Assembly (NCBI GenBank): GCA_964388665.1
Contig: CAYMBJ010000007.1
Span: forward strand, 16,560 to 80,559
Origin: CALCCV01 sp964388665
GTDB lineage: Bacteria > Bdellovibrionota > Bdellovibrionia > Bdellovibrionales > Bdellovibrionaceae
Direction of reading: 5' to 3'
DNA length: 64,000 nucleotides
Within the stretch, counting starts at the first letter, position 1. Every line of letters begins with the position of its first letter. The position numbers were made by a program, and so were the translations under genes. Positions 35,797-44,256 of the stretch are shown in pieces. The notes beneath the pieces are model-generated. The model searched no databases. It was given only the letters and a program-made list of their open reading frames with translations, and was not told the DNA's origin.

Positions 35797-36471
35797 CTAT
35801 TTCGTAGGGGGGCCGGGCGGCAATTGGGTGTGTTGCGAGGTTTGTCGCAAATGGGCCACGTAGTCGCGAATGTATTCGAACCCAGATGTAAGAGAGAGAA
35901 TCACCGAGATCCACATGGCATAATAGCCAATCTGATGGAGAAGAGGTGCTCCCGGGATCAGCAAAAATGGAATGGTTCCCATCTGCAAGGCCGTCTTCCA
36001 TTTTCCAGAGGGTTTGGCATCGATCACCATTTGGTCAGCTGCGGCAATGGAGCGCACACCAGCGATGATGGTGTCGCGTGAGAGGATCAAAAACAAAACC
36101 CATTGATCAATTCGGTTCAACCAGAGAAGCGACACTAAAATTCCGCTGACCAGAACTTTGTCGGCAACGGGATCCATAAACTTGCCAAAATTAGAGACAA
36201 GACCCATTTTTCGAGCGTAATATCCATCCAAATAATCGGTGATTCCCGCGGCCACAAACAAAACGATGGCTGCCCAGTGGGCCCACGGCGTATTGAGGCT
36301 CACCAAAAACACCAGCACTGGTGTCGCCAATATCCTGCTGAAGGTAAGCCAAGACGCAGTGTTGTTGATGATGGTGAATGGCATACTGAAGATTAGCCAT
36401 AAGTTTTCAATAAGAGTCAACCCTGGTCGGCCAACGCACCACTGCCAAAACCTCTCGAGAGTGCGTTTCAT
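35797..36471 (-). CDS. pgsA: CDP-diacylglycerol--glycerol-3-phosphate 3-phosphatidyltransferase
   Basis: About 224 residues from ATG 36471; a longer frame to 36618 crosses the divergent gene and is rejected. The CDP-alcohol phosphotransferase motif is complete: DYLDGYYAR, then GKFMDPVADK. Four to five membrane helices. It makes phosphatidylglycerol-phosphate for membrane lipids. A Pro/Gln-rich tail (HTQLPPGPPTK) ends it. Divergent from the thioesterase gene with 38 bp between starts, so the two promoters overlap. Confidence 0.9.
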   Translation of the reverse strand: MKRTLERFWQWCVGRPGLTLIENLWLIFSMPFTIINNTASWLTFSRILATPVLVFLVSLNTPWAHWAAIVLFVAAGITDYLDGYYARKMGLVSNFGKFMDPVADKVLVSGILVSLLWLNRIDQWVLFLILSRDTIIAGVRSIAAADQMVIDAKPSGKWKTALQMGTIPFLLIPGAPLLHQIGYYAMWISVILSLTSGFEYIRDYVAHLRQTSQHTQLPPGPPTK

Positions 36472-36509
36472 ATTGTCATTCTCGGTACAAAAGGTTTTCT
36501 TTACTAACA

Positions 36510-36914
36510 ATGCACACGACCTATCATCGCGTCCAATTTTATGAAACTGATCTGATGGGCATTGTCCATCACACCAACTACCTGCGTTTTTGCGAAGAGG
36601 CTCGAGTGGCATGGGCACATAGTGTGGGGCTGATCGATTATCAAAGACCAGAGTCGGCGGCCCATTTTGCGGTGATTGAGACCAAAGTGAAGCATCGCCG
36701 CCCTTGCTTTTTTGGCGATCAGATAAAAATAGAGCTCCAGGTGAGGCGGGTCGGTGTCAAAGTGGAGTTTGGTTACACACTCTCTACAGATGCGCAAGGT
36801 GTGGTGGCGCAGGCGATGACCATGCACTGTGCATTGGATAAAGAGCTAAAAGTGATGAAGTTACCACAAGAAATGACAGATAAATTGGAGGTGGAATTAT
36901 GGACCGAAACCTAG
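36510..36914 (+). CDS. YbgC-type acyl-CoA thioesterase
   Basis: 134 residues, the normal size. VQFYETDLMGIVHHTNYLRF carries the catalytic-type Asp of the 4-hydroxybenzoyl-CoA thioesterase fold, and CEEARVAWAHSVG continues the helix. YbgC relatives are often linked to Tol-Pal; here the next gene, glpX, overlaps it by 16 bp. Substrate not readable. Confidence 0.88.
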   Translation: MHTTYHRVQFYETDLMGIVHHTNYLRFCEEARVAWAHSVGLIDYQRPESAAHFAVIETKVKHRRPCFFGDQIKIELQVRRVGVKVEFGYTLSTDAQGVVAQAMTMHCALDKELKVMKLPQEMTDKLEVELWTET

Positions 36915-37861
36915 CACTTGAATTTGTACGGGTGACCGAAGCGGCAGCCTTGGCCAGCGCCGCTTGGTTAGGACGAGGCGACGAAAAGAGCGCTGATCGG
37001 GCTGCGGTCGATGCCATGAGAAAAGCTTTTGATTCAGTTTTGATGGACGGCACTGTGGTGATTGGCGAGGGCGAGCGAGACGAAGCTCCCATGCTCTATA
37101 TTGGCGAAAAGGTCGGGCGTGGTGGCAGTGATCTGCCAGAGATTGACATTGCGCTTGATCCTTTGGAGGGAACCACAATTTGCGCCAAAGGTGGAGTGGG
37201 AGCTGTTTCGGTGATTGCGGCTGCCGAAAAGGGAAATCTGCTGTTTGCACCAGATGTTTATATGGATAAAATAGCCTGTGGGCCGGGGGCCAAGGGTGTG
37301 ATTCGCATTGACCTCTCTCCCACGGAGAATATTCAGCGTGTGGCATCGGCGCTCAAGAAAACCGTCAATGATCTCACGGTGGTGATTTTGGATAGACCAC
37401 GGCACACGGATTTGGTGGCAGAGGTGCGGCGCACAGGTGCTCGCATTCAGTTGATCGGCGATGGTGATGTCAGTGCCGCGGTGGCAACGGGCTGGCCTGA
37501 GTCGGGGATAGATCTTTTGATTGGAGTGGGCGGTGCTCCGGAGGGAGTGATTTCGGCTGCAGCCATGCAATGTATGGGCGGCGACTTTCAGGGGCGGCTG
37601 GTTTTTCGCAATGAAGATGAAAAGGCGCGCGCAAGAAAGATGGGCATCACCGATTTTCAAAAAAGTTATCAGATTGATGATTTGGCGCGCGGCTCAGTGG
37701 TCTTTTGTGCGACGGGAGTCACCGACGGACCGATGCTCAAGGGAGTGAAGCCCCTTCCAGAGCGTCAAGCCACCACTCACTCGATTGTCATGCGTTCCAA
37801 ATCAGGTACGATTCGCACCATCGAAGCTCATCATGATTTAAAAAAGATGCCAAAGGTTTAA
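36899..37861 (+). CDS. glpX: Class II fructose-1,6-bisphosphatase
   Basis: 320 residues. The GlpX signature is plain: VVIGEGERDEAPML, then DIALDPLEGTTICAKG (metal site), then the GGAPEGVISAAAMQCMGGDF region. It removes the 1-phosphate of fructose bisphosphate in gluconeogenesis. A gluconeogenic enzyme fits an amino-acid-eating predator, but it is also common in free-living bacteria. It overlaps the thioesterase gene and is followed 20 bp on by a small zinc-ribbon gene. Confidence 0.95.
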   Translation: MDRNLALEFVRVTEAAALASAAWLGRGDEKSADRAAVDAMRKAFDSVLMDGTVVIGEGERDEAPMLYIGEKVGRGGSDLPEIDIALDPLEGTTICAKGGVGAVSVIAAAEKGNLLFAPDVYMDKIACGPGAKGVIRIDLSPTENIQRVASALKKTVNDLTVVILDRPRHTDLVAEVRRTGARIQLIGDGDVSAAVATGWPESGIDLLIGVGGAPEGVISAAAMQCMGGDFQGRLVFRNEDEKARARKMGITDFQKSYQIDDLARGSVVFCATGVTDGPMLKGVKPLPERQATTHSIVMRSKSGTIRTIEAHHDLKKMPKV

Positions 37862-37881
37862 AGCCAGGGGGCAGGCCAATA

Positions 37882-38175
37882 ATGGATTTCAAATGCTGGA
37901 GCTGCAAAAAAGAAATCAGTGTCACGACAGTGGGTTTTCGCGAGGAGTGCCCGCACTGCCGTGTGGATTTGCACGTTTGCACCAACTGCACACACTACGA
38001 CACCACACGCTACAATGAGTGCCGAGAGCCCATCGCTGAACGTGTGCGTGAAAAGGATCGGGCCAATCGCTGCGAGTTTTTTTCTGTCAGCGGTGGCAGT
38101 GGCGATGGAGTTGATAAGGCCAAGCAGGATTTGCTATCGCAGGCAGAGGCGTTGTTTAAAAAGAAACTAAATTGA
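37882..38175 (+). CDS. Small zinc-ribbon protein
   Basis: 97 residues. Paired Cys motifs, CWSCKK and CPHC (about residues 5 and 27), plus CTNCTHY and a later C (NECREP, RCEF), suggest one or two metal sites. The tail is helical. Known in many proteobacteria as an unnamed protein; function unknown. Likely co-transcribed with glpX. A 6-bp hairpin, CTGCTT-ttc-AAGCAG (38196-38210), follows without a T run. Confidence 0.7.
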   Translation: MDFKCWSCKKEISVTTVGFREECPHCRVDLHVCTNCTHYDTTRYNECREPIAERVREKDRANRCEFFSVSGGSGDGVDKAKQDLLSQAEALFKKKLN

Positions 38176-38299
38176 TGAATTCAAAATTTATCGTACTGCT
38201 TTTCAAGCAGCATCTGCTCTGTCAAAATCAAGGTTTCGAAAGGCAGTGGCGACTCCATCAGGCAGCCAGCCCTTTGTCTGTACCGGCTAAATACGGGGA

Positions 38300-38329
38300 T
38301 TGACTTCATTCTATGTTCACTTCCATACT
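38300..38329 (+). promoter_or_regulatory. Candidate sigma70-type promoter for the gene at 38338
   Basis: TTGACT (38300-38305) and CATACT (38324-38329) with 18-bp spacing. The ATG at 38338 lies eight bases after the -10 box and has no Shine-Dalgarno, so the transcript may be leaderless. Confidence 0.5.
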
Positions 38330-38337
38330 AATGGCGT

Positions 38338-38769
38338 ATGGCAAAAACTGAAGCCACTGAGTTGTTTAAGTGTTCGACGGAACAGTTTTTTAAACTGGCG
38401 ACGGACTATGAAAAATATCCTGATTTTTTGCAGGAGGTAAAGTCTTGCAAAATACTGAAAACTGAAGGCAACCGCAAACTTGTGGAGTACTCAGTTTCTC
38501 TCATCAAATCTTTTAAATACGTACTGTGGATGACGGAAAAGCCCATCGAATCGATCTCTTGGGAATTTGCCTCTGGCGATATTTTTAAAACCTCAACTGG
38601 CTACTGGAAGCTCGCCGATGAAGCGGGAAAGTGTCGAGCCACCTATCATATTGAGGCGACTTTTAGCATGTTTGTTCCAAGTCCGATCGCAAACGCTCTC
38701 GTAAGCGTGAATCTGCCCAATATGATGTCGGCCTATCATAAGCGCATCGCCGAGCTGTATGGAGCCTAG
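38338..38769 (+). CDS. Coq10/START-type polyketide cyclase-like protein (RatA-like)
   Basis: 143 residues, full length for the family. The N-terminus FKCSTEQFFKLATDYEKYPDFL and later VNLPNMMSAYHKRIAELYG match the SRPBCC/Coq10 family, which includes RatA and ubiquinone-binding Coq10. It forms a helix-grip fold for a hydrophobic ligand. Which ligand it binds here is not readable. It has its own putative promoter. Confidence 0.82.
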   Translation: MAKTEATELFKCSTEQFFKLATDYEKYPDFLQEVKSCKILKTEGNRKLVEYSVSLIKSFKYVLWMTEKPIESISWEFASGDIFKTSTGYWKLADEAGKCRATYHIEATFSMFVPSPIANALVSVNLPNMMSAYHKRIAELYGA

Positions 38770-38856
38770 ACTGACCAGTACTGAGCGCAATTCAGATTGC
38801 GCAATTCGCTGTTCAGAGTGCACCAAGCGCAGTGCAAATAGATAAGGAGCTGAACC

Positions 38857-39255
38857 ATGGGCAATAGCAATGATAAATCCGATAGGGCTGACAAAACCGA
38901 CAAAGCAGATAAAAACGACAGAGCAAAAAGAAGACAGAGTGAGGAAGAGGCCAAGGGTATTTTTGGAGACACCTTAAAAAAGGTTTTTGCTGCCACATTG
39001 GGGGGAGCCTTTATGACGGAAGAGGGCGTGCGGTCTTATTTGTCGGAGCTGCGTTTACCAAAAGAGATTCTCAGTCTCATCGTGCAGGGTGCCGCGAAAG
39101 GAAAAGAGGAGCTCACTTTGAGAATTGCTAAGGAGATCTCTGGGTTGCTGCAAAAAGTTGATTTGGTAAATGAAGTTTCTAAATTTGTCGAAGATCACAA
39201 GTTTAAGATCAATGCCGAAATAGAAGTGGTGCGCAAGCGCCCGCCAGCGAGCTGA
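38857..39255 (+). CDS. Conserved hypothetical protein with Asp/Lys-rich N-tail
   Basis: 132 residues, AAGGAG before the ATG. The first 35 residues are a low-complexity Asp/Lys/Asn repeat (DKSDRADKTDKADKNDRAK). The following helical domain has GIFGDTLKKVFAATLGGAF, LRLPKEILSLIVQGA and ends NAEIEVVRKRPP. The helical part looks conserved in Bdellovibrio-like and myxobacterial genomes, where it is unnamed. The charged tail may bind nucleic acid or membrane. Confidence 0.6.
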   Translation: MGNSNDKSDRADKTDKADKNDRAKRRQSEEEAKGIFGDTLKKVFAATLGGAFMTEEGVRSYLSELRLPKEILSLIVQGAAKGKEELTLRIAKEISGLLQKVDLVNEVSKFVEDHKFKINAEIEVVRKRPPAS

Positions 39256-39376
39256 TGCCTTACGAAATTCCTGTGTTTCGATTCACTTCTTGATTGTGAT
39301 TCTGATTGTGATTCTGTTTGCCGCAGCCGTGACAAAGTTTCTTAGCTTTTCCATTGGCTCTTGTAAAGGAAGGCAA

Positions 39377-39400
39377 ATGGATTTAAATCTTTATGCATGA
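39377..39400 (+). CDS. Possible seven-residue leader peptide before aldehyde dehydrogenase
   Basis: AAGGAAGG stands three bases before an ATG that opens MDLNLYA and stops with a TGA overlapping the ATG of the dehydrogenase gene (ATGA at 39397-39400). The dehydrogenase has no better binding site of its own, so it may be translated by coupling to this tiny frame. Confidence 0.35.
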   Translation: MDLNLYA

Positions 39401-40884
39401 GTTTACAAACCTGGGACCAAATCAATCCTTATAGTGAATCAAAAATTGTTTCTTGGCCTCTCGACTCTGATGAGTCTTGGCAGACGCAGCTGAAGGCGCT
39501 CGATCAGGCCTTTCGCGTTTTTCGCAAGCTCGAGCGTGAAGAACGAATGGATGCCATCTCAAAATGGGGTCAGGCCATTCAAGTGGAGCGAGACAATTTG
39601 GCAGAGATGCTCACTCACGAAATGGGCAAACCCATTCAAGAGGCTCGGGCAGAGGTGGACAAGTGCATAGAGTCCATTCGCATTTGGCCCGAAGTCGCGC
39701 GCACTTGGTTTGAACAGATATCGCCGAAAATTGATTGGCAAGGTCCTTATAAAAAAACAGATGTCGAACTGAGCGCATTGGGAATTGTCTTTGGGATCAT
39801 GCCTTGGAACTATCCCTATTGGCAGACCCTTCGCCTGGCACTGCCCACGCTGACCGTGGGAAATTCATTGGCGATCAAGCCTGCGGCGAGTACGGCACGC
39901 TGCTTGAATGGTTTCCTGGATCTATTTCCTGCTGTCGCACAGAATACGGTGGTGACTGCGCTAAATATCGACCATCAGCAGACAGCCAAAGTCATAGCTG
40001 ATAGCCGCGTTCAAGGTGTGAGCTTTACGGGAAGCGAAAGTGGCGGGCGGAAAGTGGCAGCGATCGCTGGCGTGCACTTAAAGAAAACGGTGCTGGAGCT
40101 GGGGAGTTCCGACGCCTATATTGTTTTTGATGATGTGGATCAAATGGCGGCGGCAGAATTGGCCTACAAAGCGAGAATGGTCAATGGCGGCCAGTCTTGC
40201 ATTGCTGGCAAGCGTTTTTATGTGCAAAAAAAATGTCATGATCAGTTTTTAGCTTGCCTGGCCAAGGTGGTCGGCCAATCCACAGTGGTCGGTGATCCCA
40301 TGGATGATAAGACCAATCTCGGGCCCATGTCTGGAAAGGCGGCTCGCGATACATTGCAGAAGCAGTTTGAGGGGCTTCTGCGCGCTGGTGCGCGCGACGT
40401 TTCCACATCCATAGAAAAAGAATTTCCAATGCCTGAAAAGGGATATTTCTTTTTGCCGAAAATTCTTGATTTTAAGAGCTTAGACGACATGCCCATCAAT
40501 GAAGAGGTTTTTGGACCGATTTTTTGTGTCTGTGCCTTTGATAGCGATGAGGAGTTGGCGCAACATTTGAGTGAGAGTGATTTTGGACTGGGCGCGGGAA
40601 TTTTTACCCACGACGAAGCTCGTCAGCAAAGGTGGCTAAAAAAGTTAGAGGCAGGACACGTTGTGGTCAATGATCATCTGCGTTCGCATGTTGCGATTCC
40701 CTTTGGCGGCATCAAAAACTCTGGCTACGGGCGAGAGCTTTCCTTCTTAAGTCTTTTTGAATTTGCAAGCGTCAAAGTGACCAGTATGGGTAAGGCTTTG
40801 GACGGCAAGAGGGCAAAATCTGATGGGCCTGTGAATGAAAAGCGATCCACAGATAGAGCTTCTAGCTCCACACAAAATCATTGA
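39397..40884 (+). CDS. NAD(P)-dependent aldehyde dehydrogenase (succinate-semialdehyde type)
   Basis: 495 residues. Family motifs in order: GIMPWNYPYWQTLR (near 135), SFTGSESGG, VLELGSSDAYIV (catalytic Glu), NGGQSCIAGKRF (nucleophile Cys) and EVFGPIFCV. The MPWN and LGSSDAYIV forms resemble succinate-semialdehyde dehydrogenases of the GabD1 group. The C-terminal 30 residues are low-complexity Ser/Lys. The start overlaps a possible leader peptide; tilS follows 17 bp on. Confidence 0.88.
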   Translation: MSLQTWDQINPYSESKIVSWPLDSDESWQTQLKALDQAFRVFRKLEREERMDAISKWGQAIQVERDNLAEMLTHEMGKPIQEARAEVDKCIESIRIWPEVARTWFEQISPKIDWQGPYKKTDVELSALGIVFGIMPWNYPYWQTLRLALPTLTVGNSLAIKPAASTARCLNGFLDLFPAVAQNTVVTALNIDHQQTAKVIADSRVQGVSFTGSESGGRKVAAIAGVHLKKTVLELGSSDAYIVFDDVDQMAAAELAYKARMVNGGQSCIAGKRFYVQKKCHDQFLACLAKVVGQSTVVGDPMDDKTNLGPMSGKAARDTLQKQFEGLLRAGARDVSTSIEKEFPMPEKGYFFLPKILDFKSLDDMPINEEVFGPIFCVCAFDSDEELAQHLSESDFGLGAGIFTHDEARQQRWLKKLEAGHVVVNDHLRSHVAIPFGGIKNSGYGRELSFLSLFEFASVKVTSMGKALDGKRAKSDGPVNEKRSTDRASSSTQNH

Positions 40885-40900
40885 GAGTTTGTAGACCACA

Positions 40901-42016
40901 GTGAAGGCGAGCAAGCAGAGCTGGCAAGCTCTCGATCATCATCTCTATATTTGGCTTCAGCGCTTGCAAGCGCAGGTGCTGCATGCTGGCGTTTCGGTAT
41001 CTGAGCGCAAAGTTCAGTTTTTACTTTGTGTTTCGGGCGGCGGAGATTCTCTGGCCATGCTTAAAAATTTTCACAGCGTTTGCAGTGCCGAGCAATTGGG
41101 AGTTTTTCATTTTCATCACGGCAAAGATAGCAATTCAACCTATCGCGATCAAGCTCAGCAGCATGTTCAGGATTTGTGTATAAAGTTAAAGCTTCGCTAT
41201 TTTTACGCAAATGCAGATGCAGATGCAGACGCGGATGCGTATGCCGCAGCTGAGGATGAGGCTGGTGCGGGTGCAGGTGCAGGTGCAGGTGCTCGCATTG
41301 GGAAGGCGGCCACAAAGAACAGTGAGGCCAGTTTACGTAAAAGCCGCTACCGTGCGGCGAAGAGAATTTTGGTGGAGCAGGGCTTTGACTATCTGGTAAC
41401 GGCACATCATCAGCAGGATCTCTTGGAAACACGATTTCTTCGACTCTTGCGAGGCACAGGGGCGCAAGGTTTAAAAGCAATGAACGAAATCAGTGCAAAT
41501 ATCTTTAGGCCCTACCTGCGCGTGCCTCAGGAGGAGCTTCTGGGCTATGCTGCCGAATGGGTATGGCAACCGCAGCCAGCGGATCCCACCAATCGCAACA
41601 CCAATTACAGCCTACGAAACTGGCTCCGCTTTCAGCTGTTTCCTCGACTCGAGCAGCGTCGACCCGGATCTGTGCGCGCATTTGCGAAGTCAATTGATAG
41701 TCTTGTCTCACAATTGGAAACTTCTGACCGTGATGTTCGCTTTTTTGACCAAATCAAGAGCACAGAATCAGGAGCTGTAGAGATCTCGCTGAGAGACTTT
41801 CACAGTTGGAGTCGCTCGCAGCAGCGGCAATGCTTAGCGCAAATCTTTTTAGGGCTGGGCAGTCAGAATTACACCCAGGGCCAGGTCGAGGAGATTCTCA
41901 AGCGGCTCTCTAGGCCTGCTAGCCACAGCGAATTTTGCGTGGGACAAGTGAGCTGGGTAGTTAACGCAGGGCAATTGCTGGCTTCAAGGCGTGTTCAGAA
42001 AACAAAAACTACATAA
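40901..42016 (+). CDS. tilS: tRNA(Ile)-lysidine synthetase with low-complexity insertion
   Basis: 371 residues, GTG start. The PP-loop LLCVSGGGDSLAML, then HFHHGKDS, then TAHHQQDLLETRFLRLLRGT are typical of TilS, which converts C34 to lysidine in tRNA-Ile(CAU). Between them residues 104-130 are a microsatellite-encoded insert (ADADADADAYAAAEDEAGAG and a Gly-Ala run) that other TilS lack; it falls in a surface loop and need not destroy function. The gene is essential in most bacteria, so it is probably active. Confidence 0.9.
   Translation: MKASKQSWQALDHHLYIWLQRLQAQVLHAGVSVSERKVQFLLCVSGGGDSLAMLKNFHSVCSAEQLGVFHFHHGKDSNSTYRDQAQQHVQDLCIKLKLRYFYANADADADADAYAAAEDEAGAGAGAGAGARIGKAATKNSEASLRKSRYRAAKRILVEQGFDYLVTAHHQQDLLETRFLRLLRGTGAQGLKAMNEISANIFRPYLRVPQEELLGYAAEWVWQPQPADPTNRNTNYSLRNWLRFQLFPRLEQRRPGSVRAFAKSIDSLVSQLETSDRDVRFFDQIKSTESGAVEISLRDFHSWSRSQQRQCLAQIFLGLGSQNYTQGQVEEILKRLSRPASHSEFCVGQVSWVVNAGQLLASRRVQKTKTT
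41210..41296 (+). repeat. Hexanucleotide microsatellites inside tilS
   Basis: Two adjoining arrays: GCAGAT/GCGGAT-type hexamers (about 41211-41240) and GGTGCA hexamers (about 41262-41292). They encode the Ala-Asp and Gly-Ala runs. Length should vary between strains in steps of six bases, keeping the frame. Confidence 0.8.
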
Positions 42017-42078
42017 TTGCAGAGCTAGAAACGGACCAAATGCGAGTTTCTTTTAGATCAGTATTTTTACGCTCTTTG

Positions 42079-42107
42079 TTGTGACCCATTCGGGATTGTG
42101 TTAAAAT
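42079..42107 (+). promoter_or_regulatory. Candidate sigma70-type promoter of ftsH
   Basis: TTGTGA (42079-42084), 17-bp spacer, TAAAAT (42102-42107), 46 bp before the ftsH start, whose AAAGGA binding site is separate and clear. The tilS stop is 63 bp upstream of it. Confidence 0.6.
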
Positions 42108-42153
42108 CTCTATAGGATTGCCATTGGTCCAATTGCCTTTGAAAGGATAATTC

Positions 42154-44121
42154 ATGAAGCAAACACAAAAAACCATCGCGCTCTGGTTCTTTATTTTCTT
42201 TTTAGGGTTGTTTGCTTTTCATGCCTTTGAAGCACGACAGGCAAAAAACATTCCTGACTTTACCTACACCAAAGCCAAAGACGCTGCAGAGGCGGGCGAT
42301 CTGGTCAAATTGCGTTTTCGCGCCAGTGAAACCAGCTCACTTTACGAAGTGATTGGTGAATTGAAGCCAGAAGCTGAATCAAAATATGGCGGAGTGCAGT
42401 TTTCAATTGCAGGCCCAGCTGACTTTGAAGATCGCCAGTACTTTGAATCCAAAGGTGTGGCAATTGAGTATGATAAAAACGAAAATTCTCCGCTGATTCA
42501 TGCGCTGGTGGGAAATCTCTTACCATTTTTGATCATTTTGGGAATTTTTCTGTTTTTCTGGAGACAAATTCAATCGGGTGGCGGCAAGGCCATGTCCTTC
42601 GGCAAGAGTCGTGCAAAATTGCTTACCGAAAATAAAAATCGCATCACCTTTAAAGAGGTGGCGGGCGTCGATGAAGCCAAGGATGAGCTGCAAGAGATTG
42701 TGCAATTTTTGAAAGATCCAAAAAAGTTTGCGCGTCTCGGAGGGCGCATTCCCAAGGGCGTGCTTTTGGTTGGGCCTCCGGGAACAGGCAAGACGCTTTT
42801 GGCGAGAGCGGTGGCTGGCGAAGCTGGCGTGCATTTTTTCACCATTTCTGGCTCGGATTTTGTTGAGATGTTTGTAGGTGTTGGTGCCAGTCGTGTGCGA
42901 GATCTTTTTGAACAGGGCAAGAAGCATGCTCCTTGCATTATCTTTATTGATGAGATTGATGCAGTCGGAAGACATCGCGGCGCCGGTATGGGCGGTGGTC
43001 ATGATGAGCGCGAGCAGACTCTGAATCAGTTGCTTGTGGAGATGGACGGTTTTGAATCTTCTGAGGGTGTGATTCTGATCGCGGCCACGAATCGGCCAGA
43101 CGTGTTGGATCCCGCACTGCTGCGTCCAGGTCGATTTGATCGACGCGTGGTTGTGCACAAGCCGGATCTTAACGGTCGGGAGCAGATCTTGAATGTGCAC
43201 ATTCGCAAAACTCCTGTTGGTCCTGATGTGGAGGCGGCAAAGATTGCTCGCGGCACTCCTGGATTTTCCGGTGCAGATTTAGAGAACCTCGTCAACGAAG
43301 CGGCTCTGATTGCGGCTCGCGAAGACAAGCGCTACTTAGAGATGGAAGATTTTGAAAAGGCCAAGGACAAGGTCATCATGGGTTCTGAGCGTCGTTCGAT
43401 GGTGATCAGTGACGAAGATAAAAAGATCACCGCTTATCACGAAGCCGGGCACACCTTGGTGGGAAAAAAATTGGTTGGAATTGATCCGATTCACAAAGTG
43501 ACCATCATACCTCGTGGCATGGCTCTGGGCTTGACGCAGACGCTGCCAGAGAAGGATGCTTTGAATTTATCCAAGAGCAAAGCAGAAAATATGATCGCAT
43601 TCTTGTTTGGCGGTCGTGCAGCTGAGGAATTGGTGTTTTCTGACATCACCACTGGCGCTGGAAATGACATTGAGCGCGCCACAGAAATTGCTCGACGTAT
43701 GGTCTGCGAGTGGGGCATGAGCGAAAAGCTTGGACCCATGGCCTACGAGAAGCGCGAGAGCCCCGTGTTTTTGGGAATGCAATACGGTGGTCAAGGCTCG
43801 CGCGACTATTCTGACTCCAAGGCTCAAGAGATTGATGCCGAAGTTGGACGATTTATTAATGATGGTTACGCGATTGCTAAGAAGATTCTCACAGATCACA
43901 AAGATGCACTGGAGCGCTTGGCTCAGGCACTTTTGGAGTACGAAACCATTGATGGTGCCGAGGTAGAAATGCTGGTCAATGGCGCCGAAGTAAAAGAGAT
44001 CGAAAAGCTGCGCAGCAATCGCAAAGATGGTGGACTTCCAGCTGCGGGAGTGGCTGGCAAAACAGGTTCTGACTCTGGTGGCAAAGATCCCATTGGCAAT
44101 CCGGGGCCCGTTACGGCATAG
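42154..44121 (+). CDS. ftsH: ATP-dependent zinc metalloprotease FtsH
   Basis: 655 residues. Two membrane segments (near 10-28 and 118-135) frame a periplasmic domain. The AAA module has LLVGPPGTGKTLLARAVAGE (Walker A), IIFIDEIDAVG (Walker B) and the second region of homology (AATNRPDVLDPALLRPGRFD). The zinc site HEAGH lies near 430. The C-terminal tail is Gly-rich. It degrades misfolded membrane proteins and controls envelope factors. Confidence 0.98.
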   Translation: MKQTQKTIALWFFIFFLGLFAFHAFEARQAKNIPDFTYTKAKDAAEAGDLVKLRFRASETSSLYEVIGELKPEAESKYGGVQFSIAGPADFEDRQYFESKGVAIEYDKNENSPLIHALVGNLLPFLIILGIFLFFWRQIQSGGGKAMSFGKSRAKLLTENKNRITFKEVAGVDEAKDELQEIVQFLKDPKKFARLGGRIPKGVLLVGPPGTGKTLLARAVAGEAGVHFFTISGSDFVEMFVGVGASRVRDLFEQGKKHAPCIIFIDEIDAVGRHRGAGMGGGHDEREQTLNQLLVEMDGFESSEGVILIAATNRPDVLDPALLRPGRFDRRVVVHKPDLNGREQILNVHIRKTPVGPDVEAAKIARGTPGFSGADLENLVNEAALIAAREDKRYLEMEDFEKAKDKVIMGSERRSMVISDEDKKITAYHEAGHTLVGKKLVGIDPIHKVTIIPRGMALGLTQTLPEKDALNLSKSKAENMIAFLFGGRAAEELVFSDITTGAGNDIERATEIARRMVCEWGMSEKLGPMAYEKRESPVFLGMQYGGQGSRDYSDSKAQEIDAEVGRFINDGYAIAKKILTDHKDALERLAQALLEYETIDGAEVEMLVNGAEVKEIEKLRSNRKDGGLPAAGVAGKTGSDSGGKDPIGNPGPVTA

Positions 44122-44134
44122 TAGAGGTGAAAAT

Positions 44135-44158
44135 GGCAAAGGTGCTTTCGCCTTTGCC
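44135..44158 (+). other. Perfect hairpin between ftsH and cdaA
   Basis: GGCAAAGG-tgctttcg-CCTTTGCC, an uninterrupted 8-bp stem with an 8-base loop, 14 bp after the ftsH stop. No T tract follows, so it is a weak terminator at best and may be an attenuator or an mRNA-stability element for the downstream cdaA operon. Confidence 0.5.
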
Positions 44159-44256
44159 CAGTAACCGATTTTCAGCCTGCGCGGGAGTGCCCCATTCAAA
44201 TTGAAATCTTATTTGAAAATTTAAAGTTTCTGATTTCGCAGCTACGTTATCAAGAC

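Noticed and set aside
36472..36618. Longer N-terminus for pgsA
   Set aside because: It would cross the divergent thioesterase start, and the sequence lacks family similarity before MKRTLERFW.
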